Below are positions 31,180 to 41,859 of a stretch of DNA of 64,000 nt, in pieces. Both the position numbers and the translations under genes were made by a program. How positions within the stretch are numbered: the stretch's first letter is position 1; each line of letters opens with the position of its first letter. The DNA lies in contig CM041295.1 in the NCBI GenBank assembly GCA_023052935.1, positions 107,758,711 through 107,822,710 of the forward strand, read 5' to 3'. The notes below the pieces were generated by a model that was not told the DNA's origin, did no database searches, and worked only from the letters and a program-made list of their open reading frames with translations. The stretch is from Piezodorus guildinii (taxonomy: Eukaryota; Arthropoda; Insecta; Hemiptera; Pentatomidae).

Positions 31180-32262
31180 ATATTTTTTTTAATTTTATTT
31201 ATTTATTCGAATTTACAACTGTGTAATTGAATACAACGAGTAAATTTGAATAAAATATAAAGAAGCATAAAAGACATGTAGAGAAACTTCCCAATCGAAC
31301 CACTATGAATATATTCTAAACTAGAACGTCTCGGGGCCATCTCCTTTTCAGATGCCTCGGAAGACTGTCAGGAATTGAAGAAAAAGAAAGGATTGAAACT
31401 AGAGGATCAGGGTGGGAATGGAGTTTGGTATGAAAGGAATGATATCTGAATTGGACCAAATCAGTAACATACGGAACATTAAGGTAGTTACTTATAGGTG
31501 GGACAGAGTAAGGAGCATCGAGGATTTTACGAAGGATTTTGGATTGTAGGGGTTGGATATGGGAAGAATTCGATAGTTTAGTAGAGCCCCAAAGCTCTTC
31601 TCCGTAAGTCCATTTCGGCCTTATGATAGTCATGTTGATGAGTCTTTTGTAGTTAAGTAGATTAGAACGCTTGCATAGTAAGTGTTGAAGGAGTCGAAAA
31701 CGTCGTGCAGTTTCTTGTCGTTTTAATCTTGTATGAGGGCTCCAAGTAAGTCGTTTGTCAAGGTGCAGTTCTAGATATCGGATCTGCTCGACCGGGACGA
31801 GAAGGAGAGAGTAGGGTCTTAGTTTTACGACGAAGGGTAAAGGTGATTTGGTGAGATTTGTTGGCATTTATTTTAATTCTCCAGTTCTGACAGCACACCT
31901 CAAGGTCTCTGATGTGGGTTTGTAACTGATATAAAATAATCTTAAAAATTAAGTAAAGTAAAGTACAAGTTTTTGTTTTTGAGCTAGACTTGGGCTAATT
32001 AAAAGTGGGCCATTTATGAAACTTTATAATGATTGATAATGAAGGACTCAGAGGATCATAAAACGTCATGTCCTAGGATGCTTGCGGGTCCTAGGATGCT
32101 TCCTTGAGGAACACCAGCAGACTGAGAAAAGGAGGATAAGTAGGAACCATTTTGATTTATTATAAAGGATCTATTAGAGAGGTTTGACTGGATAATAATA
32201 AAATGTGTAGGAGGGAGGAATGTTCGGAGTTTGTAAAGCAATCCTGGTTGCCAGACTCGAAT
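31180..32262 (-). mobile_element. Family C element, 5'-truncated, with an internal replacement
   Basis: The minus strand encodes KLRTFLPPTHFIIIQSNLSN, SAGVPQGSILGP (32056-32241) and, further on, PVEQIRYLELHLDKRLTW through PRHLKRRWPRDVLV (31316-31867). Between them, about 31932-32060 is unrelated sequence in place of the segment that should carry the YADD box. A local duplication of TCCTAGGATGCTTG sits at its edge near 32073-32100. The 5' truncation near 32262 is within about 10 bp of that in the copy at 44075-45154 by alignment. Confidence 0.8.
31316..31867 (-). pseudogene. Family C ORF2 C-terminal fragment
   Basis: 183 open codons cover the RT thumb and C-terminus: RYLELHLDKRLTWSPHTRL, TIIRPKWTYGEELWGSTK, SKILRKILDAPYSV and RHLKRRWPRDVLV. 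Intact copies have LGLLLDKRLTW, so some residues have drifted. No RT active site is present in this piece. Confidence 0.8.
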
Positions 32263-32403
32263 ACGTTAGGTTGAAAATCCAATCCGAAATTTTCTTCGTT
32301 CGCAATATTTTTTTTATTTTTTATACTGTTAAGAGAAAGTGAAGGGTGTTTTTCACTTTTAGTTCATTTTTATTATCATACGATTACTGTAAAAGTAATC
32401 GCA

Positions 32404-32790
32404 TTAACATTTAGATTTATTTATTAGATGTACAAGAATACATTTTAATGAAATATTTATTTTAATTTTATACAAAGACAATGACAAACAACACCCACTA
32501 AATATGACTTTAAACTGAAAAAAAAACTGCCATGTCTTAAAATATCTGTATGCCTTAGTCTCCATAAAACCTCGTACAAATACGAACCTAAGAGATCCCT
32601 CCTTGTGCCACACACTTTTCTATTTCTCCTTTTAGCTTTCGCCCAGAGAGATTCAATTGTCTGTGTGTTAGCTTCAGATATAGGGGCTTCTAAATGTTTT
32701 AAATGATTCACTGTAAGGCAGAGATAATTTATACAAGTTAATGTTTCATGATCGTTGTTTCTGTCTTTATTGCAGCTTTTATACAATTTA
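32404..32790 (-). pseudogene. Merlin/IS1595-like transposase C-terminal fragment
   Basis: The minus frame 32786-32457 reads YLCLTVNHLKHLEAPISEA, then NTQTIESLWAKAKRRNRKV, CGTRRDLLGSYLYEVLWRLR and further. The order TVNH, then NTQTIESLW, then GT...YL.E..WR is the C-terminal third of the DDE transposase family shared by ISXO2/IS1595-type bacterial elements and eukaryotic Merlin transposons. The E in QTIES would be the third catalytic acid. The first two acids lie upstream and were not found, so this is a fragment. No TIR was identified. The neighbouring TTAA element (32937 onward) is of a different type. Confidence 0.65.
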
Positions 32791-33112
32791 GAAGAGTTTC
32801 ACACCTCCATCTTGAAATAAATCTAAGACACTTCTTTATAACAAAACAAAATTAAATCGATAAAATTCACCTATTTATACATTATAAAACAGGGAATAAC
32901 CTTTTTAATAGAGTTTGTAGGTGTCATATGGTTTAACACGTTCACACCGGGGCGAATGTCTACGTTTTTCTCGTGAGACGGGACTGTTTTAGCTACTTAG
33001 GCTTCGTGGGGCGGGGCTGTACTGTTGCAAGTTCCAACATGTTTAATGTAATATTGTTTTGAAAACAGTTTTGACATACACATATGACTTGAAGGAGTAA
33101 TTATGGAAATAA

Positions 33113-33130
33113 TTAAAAATAATTCTTATT
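33113..33130. repeat. Direct repeat flanking SINE copy 1 (left)
   Basis: The 18-bp ATTAAAAATAATTCTTAT recurs exactly at 33479-33496, consistent with a target duplication of the SINE. About 28 nt of AT-rich sequence separates it from the tRNA-like head. Confidence 0.65.
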
Positions 33131-33158
33131 ATTATTATTAAATAATAATAATATAAGC

Positions 33159-33478
33159 GGGAGTGGCGTGGTCTAGTGGGTAGAGCGCTAGTCTACTGTG
33201 CTCCGGATCCTGGATTCGAATCCCGGCTGGGGCGGAACATTATTTATTCTGTTATTTCAGTCGGGGGGCGATCCTAAGGTATGAAGACCCTCCTGGGGCA
33301 CACCTAGCCTGAACCAAGTGGGTACCCAAAAATGGGGGAAAAACTGGCGGTGAGCGTGATCTCGGCCGAATCAACTCATTGCACGGCCGTTGGCCTAGAA
33401 ACAGTACGAATCTCTACATGTACTGAGCCCAAAATTCTTAATGGGTTGTAGTAGTATAGTTTTTTTTTTTTATTTATT
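33159..33478 (+). mobile_element. tRNA-derived SINE, copy 1
   Basis: The head carries an A-box-like TGGTCTAGTGGGTAGAG (33169 onward) and a B-box GGATTCGAATCCC (33212-33224), giving an RNA polymerase III promoter. A conserved body follows with CGGGGGGCGATCC, CCTCCTGGGGCA, GCACGGCCGTTGGCCT and GAAACAGTACGAATCTCT, then a T-rich tail. It is not a tRNA gene because the head does not stop after the acceptor region and the same 300-nt unit recurs at 33870. The source tRNA was not assigned. Confidence 0.85.
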
Positions 33479-33869
33479 ATTAAAAATAATTCTTATATCA
33501 TTATTTTTTATTAAAATAATTCTCATATTATATATTATATTCTTATTTATGGGAATAAAAGTATGAAATGAAATCACGCACAGTTAAATGAAATTCTTTA
33601 AGAAGAGTAATCAAATGAAATTAACGATAAAAGTCCTTTGAGGGAGCATGTTGAAAGTTATAAAATATTTAATAAATAAACCCTTATGCTTGTTAATTCC
33701 TACAACATTTTATGTTGAGAAAAAATAAAATAAACTTATTTTCTAAAAAACAAGTGACGCACGTCGCCCCACGGGATAGTTAAGCGTGACCCACCGGTGG
33801 GTCAGCTCGGCGTGAACGTGTTAATTTATTTAAAAAAAACAAGAAAATGACGATTTTTTTTAAAGTAAT

Positions 33870-34175
33870 CATTTGGGAGCGGCGTGGTCTAGTGGATAGA
33901 GCGCTAGTCTACTGTGCTCCGAGTCCTGGGTTCAAATCCCGGCTATGGCGGAATATTATTTATTCTGCTAATTCAGTCGGGGGGCGAACCTAGGGTATTG
34001 AGACCCTCCTGGGGCAGACCCAGCCTCTATAAAGTGGGTACCCAAATTAATTGGGGAAAAACCTGGCGGCTGAGCGCGATTAAGCCCTAATCACCTCATT
34101 GCACGGCCGTTGGCCTTGAAACAGTACGAATCTCTATATGTACTGAGCCCAAGACCCTCCATGGGTTGTAGTGGT
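33870..34175 (+). mobile_element. tRNA-derived SINE, copy 2
   Basis: Same unit as copy 1, with A-box TGGTCTAGTGGATAGAG and B-box GGTTCAAATCCC (33929-33940). It agrees with copy 1 along the whole body, ending CTGAGCCCAA and GGGTTGTAGTGGTAC. Target duplications were not clear. Confidence 0.85.
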
Positions 34176-34640
34176 ACAGGTTATTTGGTGAAAAGTAACT
34201 GGCAGCCTTAATGTAAAAAACACAGAAAGTAAAAAGATGGTTAAGCTCGGATGGGATATTTTGTTTATTTTTATCAGGATTTGTGCCTAGTTGGCATTGT
34301 ACTAGCGAAGGCGGTGGGAGGAGGCACTCTTGAAAGCGCCTTTTATGATCCATCACCCATTGATCATGGAGTTGTTAATGACAAGAACTTTGGATCAATA
34401 TCCAGTCCCTTTCAAATAGCTCGTTAGCTCCTTCATTCATCAAACTCTCATTTTTAAGCTACTAGTTCCTCATCGAACTAGGTACATTGAAAGCAGTTCT
34501 TTAGTTCATTCAAGAAAGTGTGTATTGTATGAAAATGTGTTATATTATTCTGATTATAATAATCTGTTGCGTGCATCACGAAACTTTCACTTATCTCGAC
34601 TCCTTTAAATTTTAAACCTAACATCTAACAGACTATTATA
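34176..34640. other. Intergenic DNA with a short E-family end
   Basis: 34564-34610 contains GCGTGCATCACGAAACTTTC, then ACTTATCTCGACTC, resembling the reversed E 3' end. Nothing else recognised. Confidence 0.4.
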
Positions 34641-34644
34641 AGGC

Positions 34645-35035
34645 CTTCATAGGCTTATGGATTTGAGCTCCGGTGCTCTACCAAATGATCGAATTCTTCT
34701 GGTATGCAATCCTTAAAATCCAAAATTCTTCGAAAAATCCACCATTCTTCTTACTTTGTCAACAACAAACTAATCAATAATGACCTTAATGTTGCTGGTT
34801 TAGCCCAAATCATGTACCATTTTTTTCATGACCATGTCCATTCCTAAATCATCAGTTATGATCCTTCCTTTTTCTCCGATTCCTGATAATTCTCCGAGGC
34901 GTCTGAAAAGAAAATGACCTTCTTCCTATTAGAGTTCTGCCAATGACAGTTTCTCTACATTCTTTATATTACAGCATATTTTCTTGTTTTATTATCAAAT
35001 ACACGCAAATTTTAACAAATAAAATAAAATAAAAA
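34645..35035 (+). pseudogene. Family C RT C-terminal fragment and 3' end
   Basis: Decayed coding: ELRCSTK-like, SNSSGMQSLKSKILRK-like, then IPDNSPRRLKRK. It is followed by the family 3' UTR and an AAAT-type tail ending near 35035. Many frameshifts. Confidence 0.6.
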
Positions 35036-35039
35036 TAAT

Positions 35040-35270
35040 ACATTATGGGCGTCCACTAAACCATAGAATTCGTCTCGCATCCAATCCTGGTAATCCTAAA
35101 TCCTTCGAAAAATCCTCAATGACCCTTTCTTAGTTACTTAATTATCCACAAAGACCTAAATATACTTGCTTCCTCTTCTATTCCCGACAATCGTCGGAAA
35201 ATAAGATGGCCTCGAACCTTTTAATTTAGAATTCTAATTGGAGTTCTTCTGATGGTTAGGTTCTCTACCT
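35040..35270 (+). pseudogene. Family C RT fragment, strongly decayed
   Basis: Contains GCGTCCACTAAACCATAGAA, then SRIQSW-like and KSFEKSSMT-like wording, then ATTCCCGACAATCGTCGGAA, matching the family C C-terminus region. It sits directly after another C fragment in the same orientation. Confidence 0.5.
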
Positions 35271-35389
35271 GTTTCTTTCGAGCCATTTTTTATTTGGTAT
35301 ATTTAGTTGTTGTATAACTATTACAGTTTTTAATTGCAATATAGCAGAAAATATTATGACGACAGATGACGGCTTTAGCAAGGGAGTAT

Positions 35390-35960
35390 TGCTCAAAGTC
35401 AAAATATGGACAAATAAAAGTAACCTAAAAGTTTTAATACTTAGGGAAAATCGTGTAGAGCAACTACACAGATAGGGCATCCGAAGAAGAACGAATAGCC
35501 AAATTGGAAAGACTGAACTTTACCACGAGAAGCATGCACAGCAAGAAAAAGTTTTTCTAGAATGCAAAAATAATGCACTACAGTATAGTAGACCAGCGAT
35601 ACTCTTTGGTATGGAAATATTCAATCTTCCAAGTCTGGATAAAGCCATGCATGTTGAGAGGAAAATTCTTAGGAGGATTCAAAGACTCGGCTGAACAAAA
35701 AAAAAAAATCGACAGACTTCAGTTGTAGGAGTATATAGGTAGGTACATAAAACAAATAAAAGATGAGCTAGATAGGTTAAAAATCAAGGATAAGGACTGC
35801 TTGGATAGAGAGCTTTTCAGAAAAAACTAAAAGAAGTTGGGGTTCTTGTAGGAAGAAAGGAGAGACCAAGAAGAAAAATTCTAGGAAGATGAGAGAATAT
35901 TGGTGAAGAAGGAAGGCAGAAAGTGTGAAGAAGATGTTCAAATGATATTCACGTGGTCCT
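35390..35960 (+). pseudogene. Non-LTR RT C-terminal remnant (RTE-like)
   Basis: Frames read AILFGMEIFNLPSLDKAMHV, ERKILRRIQRL, later RERPRRKILGR, and near the end TARFLEQNI. This resembles the region downstream of the RT domain in RTE-type ORFs (E-x-K-I-L-R-x-I, then G-R-P-R-R). Multiple stops. The clade assignment is tentative. Confidence 0.5.
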
Positions 35961-36905
35961 TACTGCCCGATTCCTGGAACAAAATATATCTTAACTCCAT
36001 TCATTTAGCTCGTTCCAGATTCTTACTATTTTTGTTCATGACATTATTTCTTCTACTGTACATATCTTGATAACTCAGAAATTCCAGAATTTGTTTATCG
36101 ACACGCTCTTCCTAATTAACATAGTTAATTGTGGCTTGTTATAAGTTGGTAAGTTAAGAAGACAATATTGATTAGGTACATCTTGTTATGCCTTCACACG
36201 TCAGGTGTTGTTGCTTCTTTATTTGCAAAAGAAGCCGGAGAGTTCCCCCAACATACTTACCACTGTAATTTGATCCATAACCGCTCTAAGGTTTCTCACC
36301 TTATTTGCTCAACCTTTCAAGTATTTCTTTTTAAATTACCTTTGGTCTGGGTGGGCATATCGTTCGATATGGATTTTTTTGTCGTTGTTTTTGTTTGTTT
36401 TATAAAGTTAAAAAAAAAAAAAAAAAAAAAACAACGTTCTAAACGACGATTACAATTAAAATCTATTCATATGTAAAAAATTCAATATACTTGATATATT
36501 TTTAATGATTCATCTAAAAGATATATCATGCCTGAATATTACTACACCTATTTCTGAAAACCCTTTTTTAATTTGAGAAAAATCCTTCTACCTAATATTT
36601 CAATATTTTACATTTCTCCACAACCTTTTCGGGCTATCAATTACACTGGTCTGAAAAAAAAAAATGTTTTCTCTCTATTTCTTTCTATTTCATGCATGAC
36701 GAATAATAAATTAGATAATTATGAATAGAAATAAAGCATCAATTCTTCCGTATCACGTATCATTTTTTTTTAAATGGTGGTTTTAAATTAAACTCACTTT
36801 TTTTGCTAAATAAAAATATCATAATGGTTCAAACTGCTACAAATGTTGAATACATGTGTTACAAAACCTACAAATCATTAGATACTCTCATTGCTGGTTG
36901 TAAAT
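35961..36905. other. Intergenic DNA, nothing recognised
   Basis: Includes an A run at about 36411-36431. The 102-codon frame 36168-36476 runs into that homopolymer and has no motif. Confidence 0.4.
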
Positions 36906-36912
36906 AATTATT

Positions 36913-38000
36913 TCACATTATAGTTTTCTTTCTTTTCATATGTTCTATAGGTGTTTCGCGACTAAGTGACCAACAGAAATCGGCAAGCATCGCTTCTGAC
37001 AATTTTCCATTATAGCGTTTTTCTATGTGCAATATGTCTTGATTAAACCTTTCGCCGTGTTCATTTGATACTGCTCCAACATTAGCAGAAAAATGAGAAT
37101 GAGAAAGTTCAAATGAGAATCCAAGAAATGAATTTTTAGGGACATATTGCATTTTAGGGCTCTTTATGAAGTTCTTTCTTCATAGATGATTTCAGGGTAG
37201 TTCTTTTTTTGTTTTCAAGAAAATTATGTCGTTCTTTTACAAAAGCTGTTCATGCTCTTTTTTCATTTTTATTCAAAGTACTTTCAAAATTTGAGTCCTT
37301 CATGAGTTATCGTATTTGGGGACCCACAAAAATTTCTTCGTTCAATTTTGCGTCGCTGATTCGAGGAAATTTAGTTTTGAGATATTGAAAACCTCCACCG
37401 TCTTTGTTCATGGCTTTAACGTTTCTTGACTCCAGTGATCAAACTCATTCTTTGTGGCCAATTTTTTACTATGTGATGCTTTTTTCTAGCGCGACTGTCC
37501 TATTCCCATAAAAAGAACAAAATTTTATTTTTAATGCTACAGCATATTTGGTTATTCAGATTATTTAGGAAAACAAGAAATTCGTTATGTGTCGTATTGT
37601 AATTGTTAATTTTAATTATACAAAATTTGGTATATTCTCCTTGCAGTCCAGTTAACATTGCAACAACTTTTAGATTAGCACAAATGTTCCACGTATACTG
37701 TGAATATTTAATGTTTTCCAACAACAACTTCATATTTCTATAATTTTCTTTCATGTTTGTTGAGTGTGCAAGAGGAATAGAAGGATATTTATTTCCGTTA
37801 TGAAGCAAAACAGCTTTCGAACTGATTTTGAACGAATCGATGAAAAGTCGCCATTCCTCCGGATCTTCAGGGAAACCCATTTCTAGAAGAAGTCCTTGAG
37901 CAACTGTTACAACATGTTTTCGGGAGCCAATTTTTGTCTCTTTCATCAATCGGAAACCCGAAGTATTGCTGATAAGCACTTATTACTAAATTTGGCAATC
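36913..38000 (-). pseudogene. Multicopy arthropod protein of unknown function, degraded copy
   Basis: Two open blocks remain. 37979-37500 encodes EEWRLFIDSFKISSKAVLLH, NGNKYPSIPLAHS, LKVVAMLTGLQGEYTKF; 37152-36913 encodes FSANVGAVSNEHGERFNQDI, EKRYNGK, MLADFCWSLSRETP. Between them, in broken frames, QYLKTKFPRISDAKL and FVGPQIR can be read. I recognise this order from a protein repeated many times in insect and other arthropod genomes and carried as unannotated repeats; its function is unknown to me, and it is often suspected to be mobile-element derived. Several stops and frameshifts show this copy is dead. No TIRs were found around it. Confidence 0.65.
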
Positions 38001-38506
38001 CGTTCCGTTGAGGTTGTATAATAAATTCGCTACATGTGTAGCAGAAAATTTAGAGGAGTTCTTGGCATATTGTATCTAAAACAATGAGAAATTTACTATT
38101 ACTTGAGAACAATATTCTAGTTGTCTGATTTTATTTTGCTTTTATAGATGAAAAAATAAACAAGGACAACATATTTTAGCTGTACGTATAAATAAAACTC
38201 AAAACTTACCAAAAATTTCGGTGTTCACGATTCACGAGCGCTACGGAGATCTGCGCTGGCGTGCACATTCGTGCTAAAACCACGTTATCCGATATCTTTC
38301 TCTCTCTTTCTATCAGCGCGACCGGTTTTCGTGAGTAATTAGATGATCTGAACTGAATAGAGCAGCGTTAATGCAACGACGTCAGACAAAAAACACTGAA
38401 TTATGAGAAATTAAAAAAAAATGGAAAGCAAACATCGATTTAGCATATTAAGCTCTTCATATTTATTATAATTTTATGTAAAAGAGGATTTCGTTGCAGA
38501 CCAGTG
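38001..38506. other. Intergenic DNA, nothing recognised
   Basis: A somewhat GC-richer patch lies at about 38225-38400. No feature identified. Confidence 0.4.
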
Positions 38507-38521
38507 TTATAAATCAATTAT
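38507..38521. repeat. Target-site duplication (left) of the 38.5 kb non-LTR copy
   Basis: TTATAAATCAATTAT at 38507-38521 is repeated exactly at 39356-39370, a 15-bp duplication. Confidence 0.88.
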
Positions 38522-39355
38522 GAATGAATGAATGAATGAATATATTTTATTTGTGAAAGACAAATTCTTGTACAAATTTACAACATAAAATACAATTACA
38601 AAAGAAATATAACCTGAGTCTAGTGCTCTTTGTCCAAAACATTAAACAAAAGATAAAACACGTACTCCTTGACAACATAGTAAACAAAAATAAAACGAAC
38701 TGGATAATACAACATTTTTTAACATAATATTGATTACTACACAATATTAAACTTGAAATAGTGAGACATCTAAAATAAACGGAAGCGTAGTAAAAGTACA
38801 GTGATTAAATGGTTTCGAAAACTATTTACATAATATTGTTTATATGGAACTAATAGAATCATGTTTATTGCATATGTTTAAGATATAAATATAAAGACTG
38901 TTCAGTCTGGCTTCACTATTAATGTTCAAGATATTTTCAATTTTTTGTAGGTCACAGGATATGGATTCAGATGGTTTTATGATATATTGTCTATTGTCTT
39001 TAAATGTTGGGCAATGTAGGAGGATATGGTACAAACTATTGTTGAAATAATCATTGCAAAATATACAAAGTTCATTTGCCTTAATAATAATTGTTTTGTT
39101 TCCATGGTGGAGTTTGATGATCTCTGGGTTTCCTACCCTTAGTCGGCTGATACATCTTATTTTCTTAAAATTTAGCCTATATGTTAGGTACTCTTCTGGT
39201 TTATGTATGTTGTAACTGCTGAGTAATCGGTATATCGGATTACTATTTGAGTTCATTGCTCTATTAATGTCAGTTGAATAGTTATTGTTTATGATTGTTT
39301 CGATAATATCGGCTTTGTGATTCAAAATATCGTTTTCCAGAGGCGCATTGAATTT
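38522..39355 (-). mobile_element. 5'-truncated non-LTR retrotransposon with zinc-knuckle C-terminus
   Basis: Bounded by an exact 15-bp target duplication. On the minus strand a coding fragment is followed by a 3' UTR of about 320 nt containing AATAAA and then a TTCA-unit tail. The tail type and C-terminal motif resemble the copy at 56240-56860. The length of 834 bp shows strong 5' truncation. Confidence 0.82.
38840..39325 (-). pseudogene. Non-LTR ORF2 C-terminal fragment (zinc-knuckle-like)
   Basis: 161 open codons: YLTYRLNFKKIRCISRLRVG, GNKTIIIKANELCIFCN, then LYHILLHCPTFKDNRQYI. The C-x2-C...H-x4-C set followed by P-x-F-x-D-N-R is the C-terminal zinc-knuckle-like motif seen after the RT domain in several non-LTR clades (the family's RT core itself is missing). 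Starts at the first ATG after the truncation point, so that start is not the original one. Confidence 0.75.
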
Positions 39356-39370
39356 TTATAAATCAATTAT

Positions 39371-39975
39371 AAAAGTCTCATAAATATTTTCACTTATCTA
39401 CATATGAGATATAAGGCAAAGTATAGCGGTAATTCACAACGGTCAACTAATTTCATCCTTAAATAAAATACCTGATTTTTCGTTTTCTTGAAAATTTCCT
39501 AAAGTGCATAAAGTACTTTTTAGAAATCAACCTCTCAATTCAGGGAAATTAATTTGATGGAAAGCGATTGTTTGAGGAGGTTTCCCTGGATCGGTCGCCC
39601 TTGGGAAGGTCGGGCGGGAGGTAAGAGCTCCCAGTGGGCTCCCTGCCAGCCGCTCTGTGTATTTTAGACCCCTCTCTCTTCATGTCCACTCCGAGGGTAA
39701 ACATCGTGACTGTTATCCATAAGGGGATCCTAACCCTGTCCATATTTCTTCTTGAGGAGCAGTAAACACTTTAATGGCCGGCTCTTCTAGAGGGCAGGCT
39801 ATGATAAAGAGCTTTCCGGCCTATTGTTAGCCGCTCAGGAATTTCGTGTAAAATTAATCTCCAGGGGCATCTTCGAATTGTAGATGCCAACAGCCATAAG
39901 GAAAGGTTTTAGGCCACACGTTTCTCAATCGTCACTGCCAAATATTTATCCACATTTGCTCTGAAATGTTGTTGA
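39371..39975. other. Intergenic DNA with a GC-rich patch
   Basis: 39560-39850 is distinctly GC-rich (for example GGAAGGTCGGGCGGGAGG). No coding or RNA match recognised. It may be the 3' UTR of an unrecognised element. Confidence 0.35.
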
Positions 39976-39980
39976 CCTTT

Positions 39981-40112
39981 AAACACACATTAAAACATAG
40001 TGTTTATTTTAACAGTGTGTCTAGAATAATGGATTATAGAATTAGAATTGTGTACCTTTGATTAAAATAAACACTATGTTTTAATGTGTGTTTCTCTCTA
40101 ATGACCGCAGCC
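39981..40112. mobile_element. MITE with TIRs, copy 1
   Basis: Inverted ends AACACACATTAAAACATAGT (left) and ACTATGTTTTAATGTGTGTT (right, to 40092) flank a core of about 50 bp, and TCTCTCTAATGACCGCA follows. The core is in opposite orientation to that of copy 2 at 42133-42270, while the right flank is in the same orientation. Confidence 0.75.
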
Positions 40113-40980
40113 CCAGCCATCTTCCGCATCTTGTTATTTGTAATGTGTGTAATAATAGGGATTCAGTGTTGCCACCGTACTGTATCGTAAAAATTATATT
40201 CTTCCATACAATAGGGATACTGTATGCCTACAATACAGGCACTTTGTATTAAAATTGTAATAAACGTTTTCTTGGATCAGGGTTCTTAATTTGAGCACAG
40301 TTTTTAAGAAACCTTATTAATAGTACTGTTTTTACGAGGTTATTTGTATTTTTAGAGTTTTTAGCAAGCATAAAACATGAATATCTCAATGAATTATTTT
40401 TTAAATTATTCTGCTGTATTATATGGTAATTTTGACATTAAACTTATTTTGCTACCTTAAGTAGAACCAGAGAAATTAAATAAAATGTGTTTTTTGCGCA
40501 CAAACCATCCGATTTTCATACGAGACTACTGGGGAGCACCGGCCTTTAATATTTATCTTAGACTGTCTATTTGCACCAAAAGAAATTTCATCAAAATTGG
40601 TGAGACACATTTTGGATACTCTTCTTGTAAGTTTGTAATTGGAACAAAAGAGAGTTTCAACCGCATCTTTTATTCGAATATTTTTTCAGTTTTTTATCTT
40701 GGGATAGAAGTGATGGCGTTCCAGGTTCGAAGGAGGTTATACTGCTAACAAAGCTCTCGTTCCCTCTGGATAGCCAAAAGTCAAACTGAATAATCACTGA
40801 TGTTGTAAAAATAGCAGTCAAACATAGCGGCATGAATAGAGGCCGGATTTTCGTGCAGTAAAAAGCCAAAAAACGTGGAATACCGTGCAGTAAAAATCTC
40901 GGAATGCGCAAAATAGTGCTAATCGCCAAAATATAAAATTTATCGTATAAATACCTTAAACGTCCAAAAATACATTAACC
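40113..40980. other. Intergenic DNA, nothing recognised
   Basis: The 87-90-codon frames near 40485-40929 on both strands show no recognised motif. Confidence 0.4.
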
Positions 40981-40984
40981 TAAA

Positions 40985-41289
40985 TCTATATGGATTGCGG
41001 AGTTTGTACCCTGTGAATATAATTGAGTTGATAGCATCGCGGAGACTCAAATGGGCGCGTAAAGTTGTTGGGCTTGGTGAGGAACGGATCCCGAGAAAGT
41101 TGGTGGTATTCGCTGAACCGACTGGTAGACGTCCGAAAGGAAGGCCGAAGCGTCGATGGGAGGATTGCATTAAGGCTGATCTCGGGGGCTTGGGCTTGAC
41201 CGGTGAACATTGGACGAGTCTGTGCAGGCGAAGTTCGGTGGTATCGACATTGAACCTTCGGGTTCGGTAAGCCTATTATTATTATTGTA
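40985..41289 (+). mobile_element. RTE-like 3' end, 5'-truncated
   Basis: Encodes RRLKWARKVVGLGEERIPRK, then GRRPKGRPKRRWEDCIKADL and GLTGEHWTSLCRR, the C-terminal tail of an RTE-like ORF, ending in a TTA/ATT-unit tail (41275-41287). It matches the tail of the longer copy at 60105-60912. The 91-codon frame at 40995-41270 is open. Confidence 0.7.
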
Positions 41290-41858
41290 TGGAAGAGGAA
41301 TTTAACCTATTAAAGTTTTTTCTTGATAAATTACTTCCCTATACTTAACAATAAAAAAAAATAAGAATGACGTGAATACAAAATTATCTTATATTCATTG
41401 GCTAGTTTAATAAATTAATTGATCTTCAATAAATTATTTATCTCATTCGTAGCTTCAATAGTTGATTAGATTGTGACTTTACAAAACATGTACTAAATCA
41501 ATCTAGTAGAAGACACTGAAAACAGTTAAAAGAATTAATCAGAAATGCTCCTGAATAATAAATAGAGCTAATTTTGGCATTTCACCGCTGTTTTTCTTTA
41601 GGGCCTATTTTTTTCTTCTTCAATATATGCTTGCTTCCAGCTAACAACAAAATAAATAATGATAATTTTTATAAAATACACCCAAAATTATAACAGGAAA
41701 TAATTTGTAGTGACTGTTTTACGATAAGCGCCTGGGATTATTTTTCACACCCCATTGATTTTGACTGATCACAAGCAATAGAAAACTGTTTTTCCTCGGG
41801 TAATCAGATATCCAGCTTTTAATTTTTGACGAGACACTTGTTACTTAAATTGTCAAGC
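41290..41858. other. Intergenic DNA, nothing recognised
   Basis: AT-rich; no features identified. Confidence 0.4.
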
Positions 41859-41859
41859 T

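Larger units (their letters stand above)
32937..33820. mobile_element. TTAA-type (piggyBac-like) non-autonomous element with SINE inside
   Basis: TTAA lies on both outer sides (32933-32936 and 33821-33824). The ends are inverted: CACGTTCACACCG on the left, and CACGTTCACGCCG when the right end is reversed. A palindrome GACCCACCGGTGGGTC sits near the right end at 33788-33803. TTAA duplication is typical of piggyBac and a few other superfamilies. There is no transposase frame. A tRNA-derived SINE is inserted at about 33131-33478. Confidence 0.75.

Noticed and set aside
33159..33235. Possible functional tRNA gene (A- and B-box present)
   Set aside because: The same 300-nt unit recurs at 33870 with a conserved non-tRNA body, so these are SINE heads rather than tRNA genes.
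36168..36476. 102-codon plus-strand ORF
   Set aside because: It passes through a long A run giving a Lys block and has no recognisable motif.
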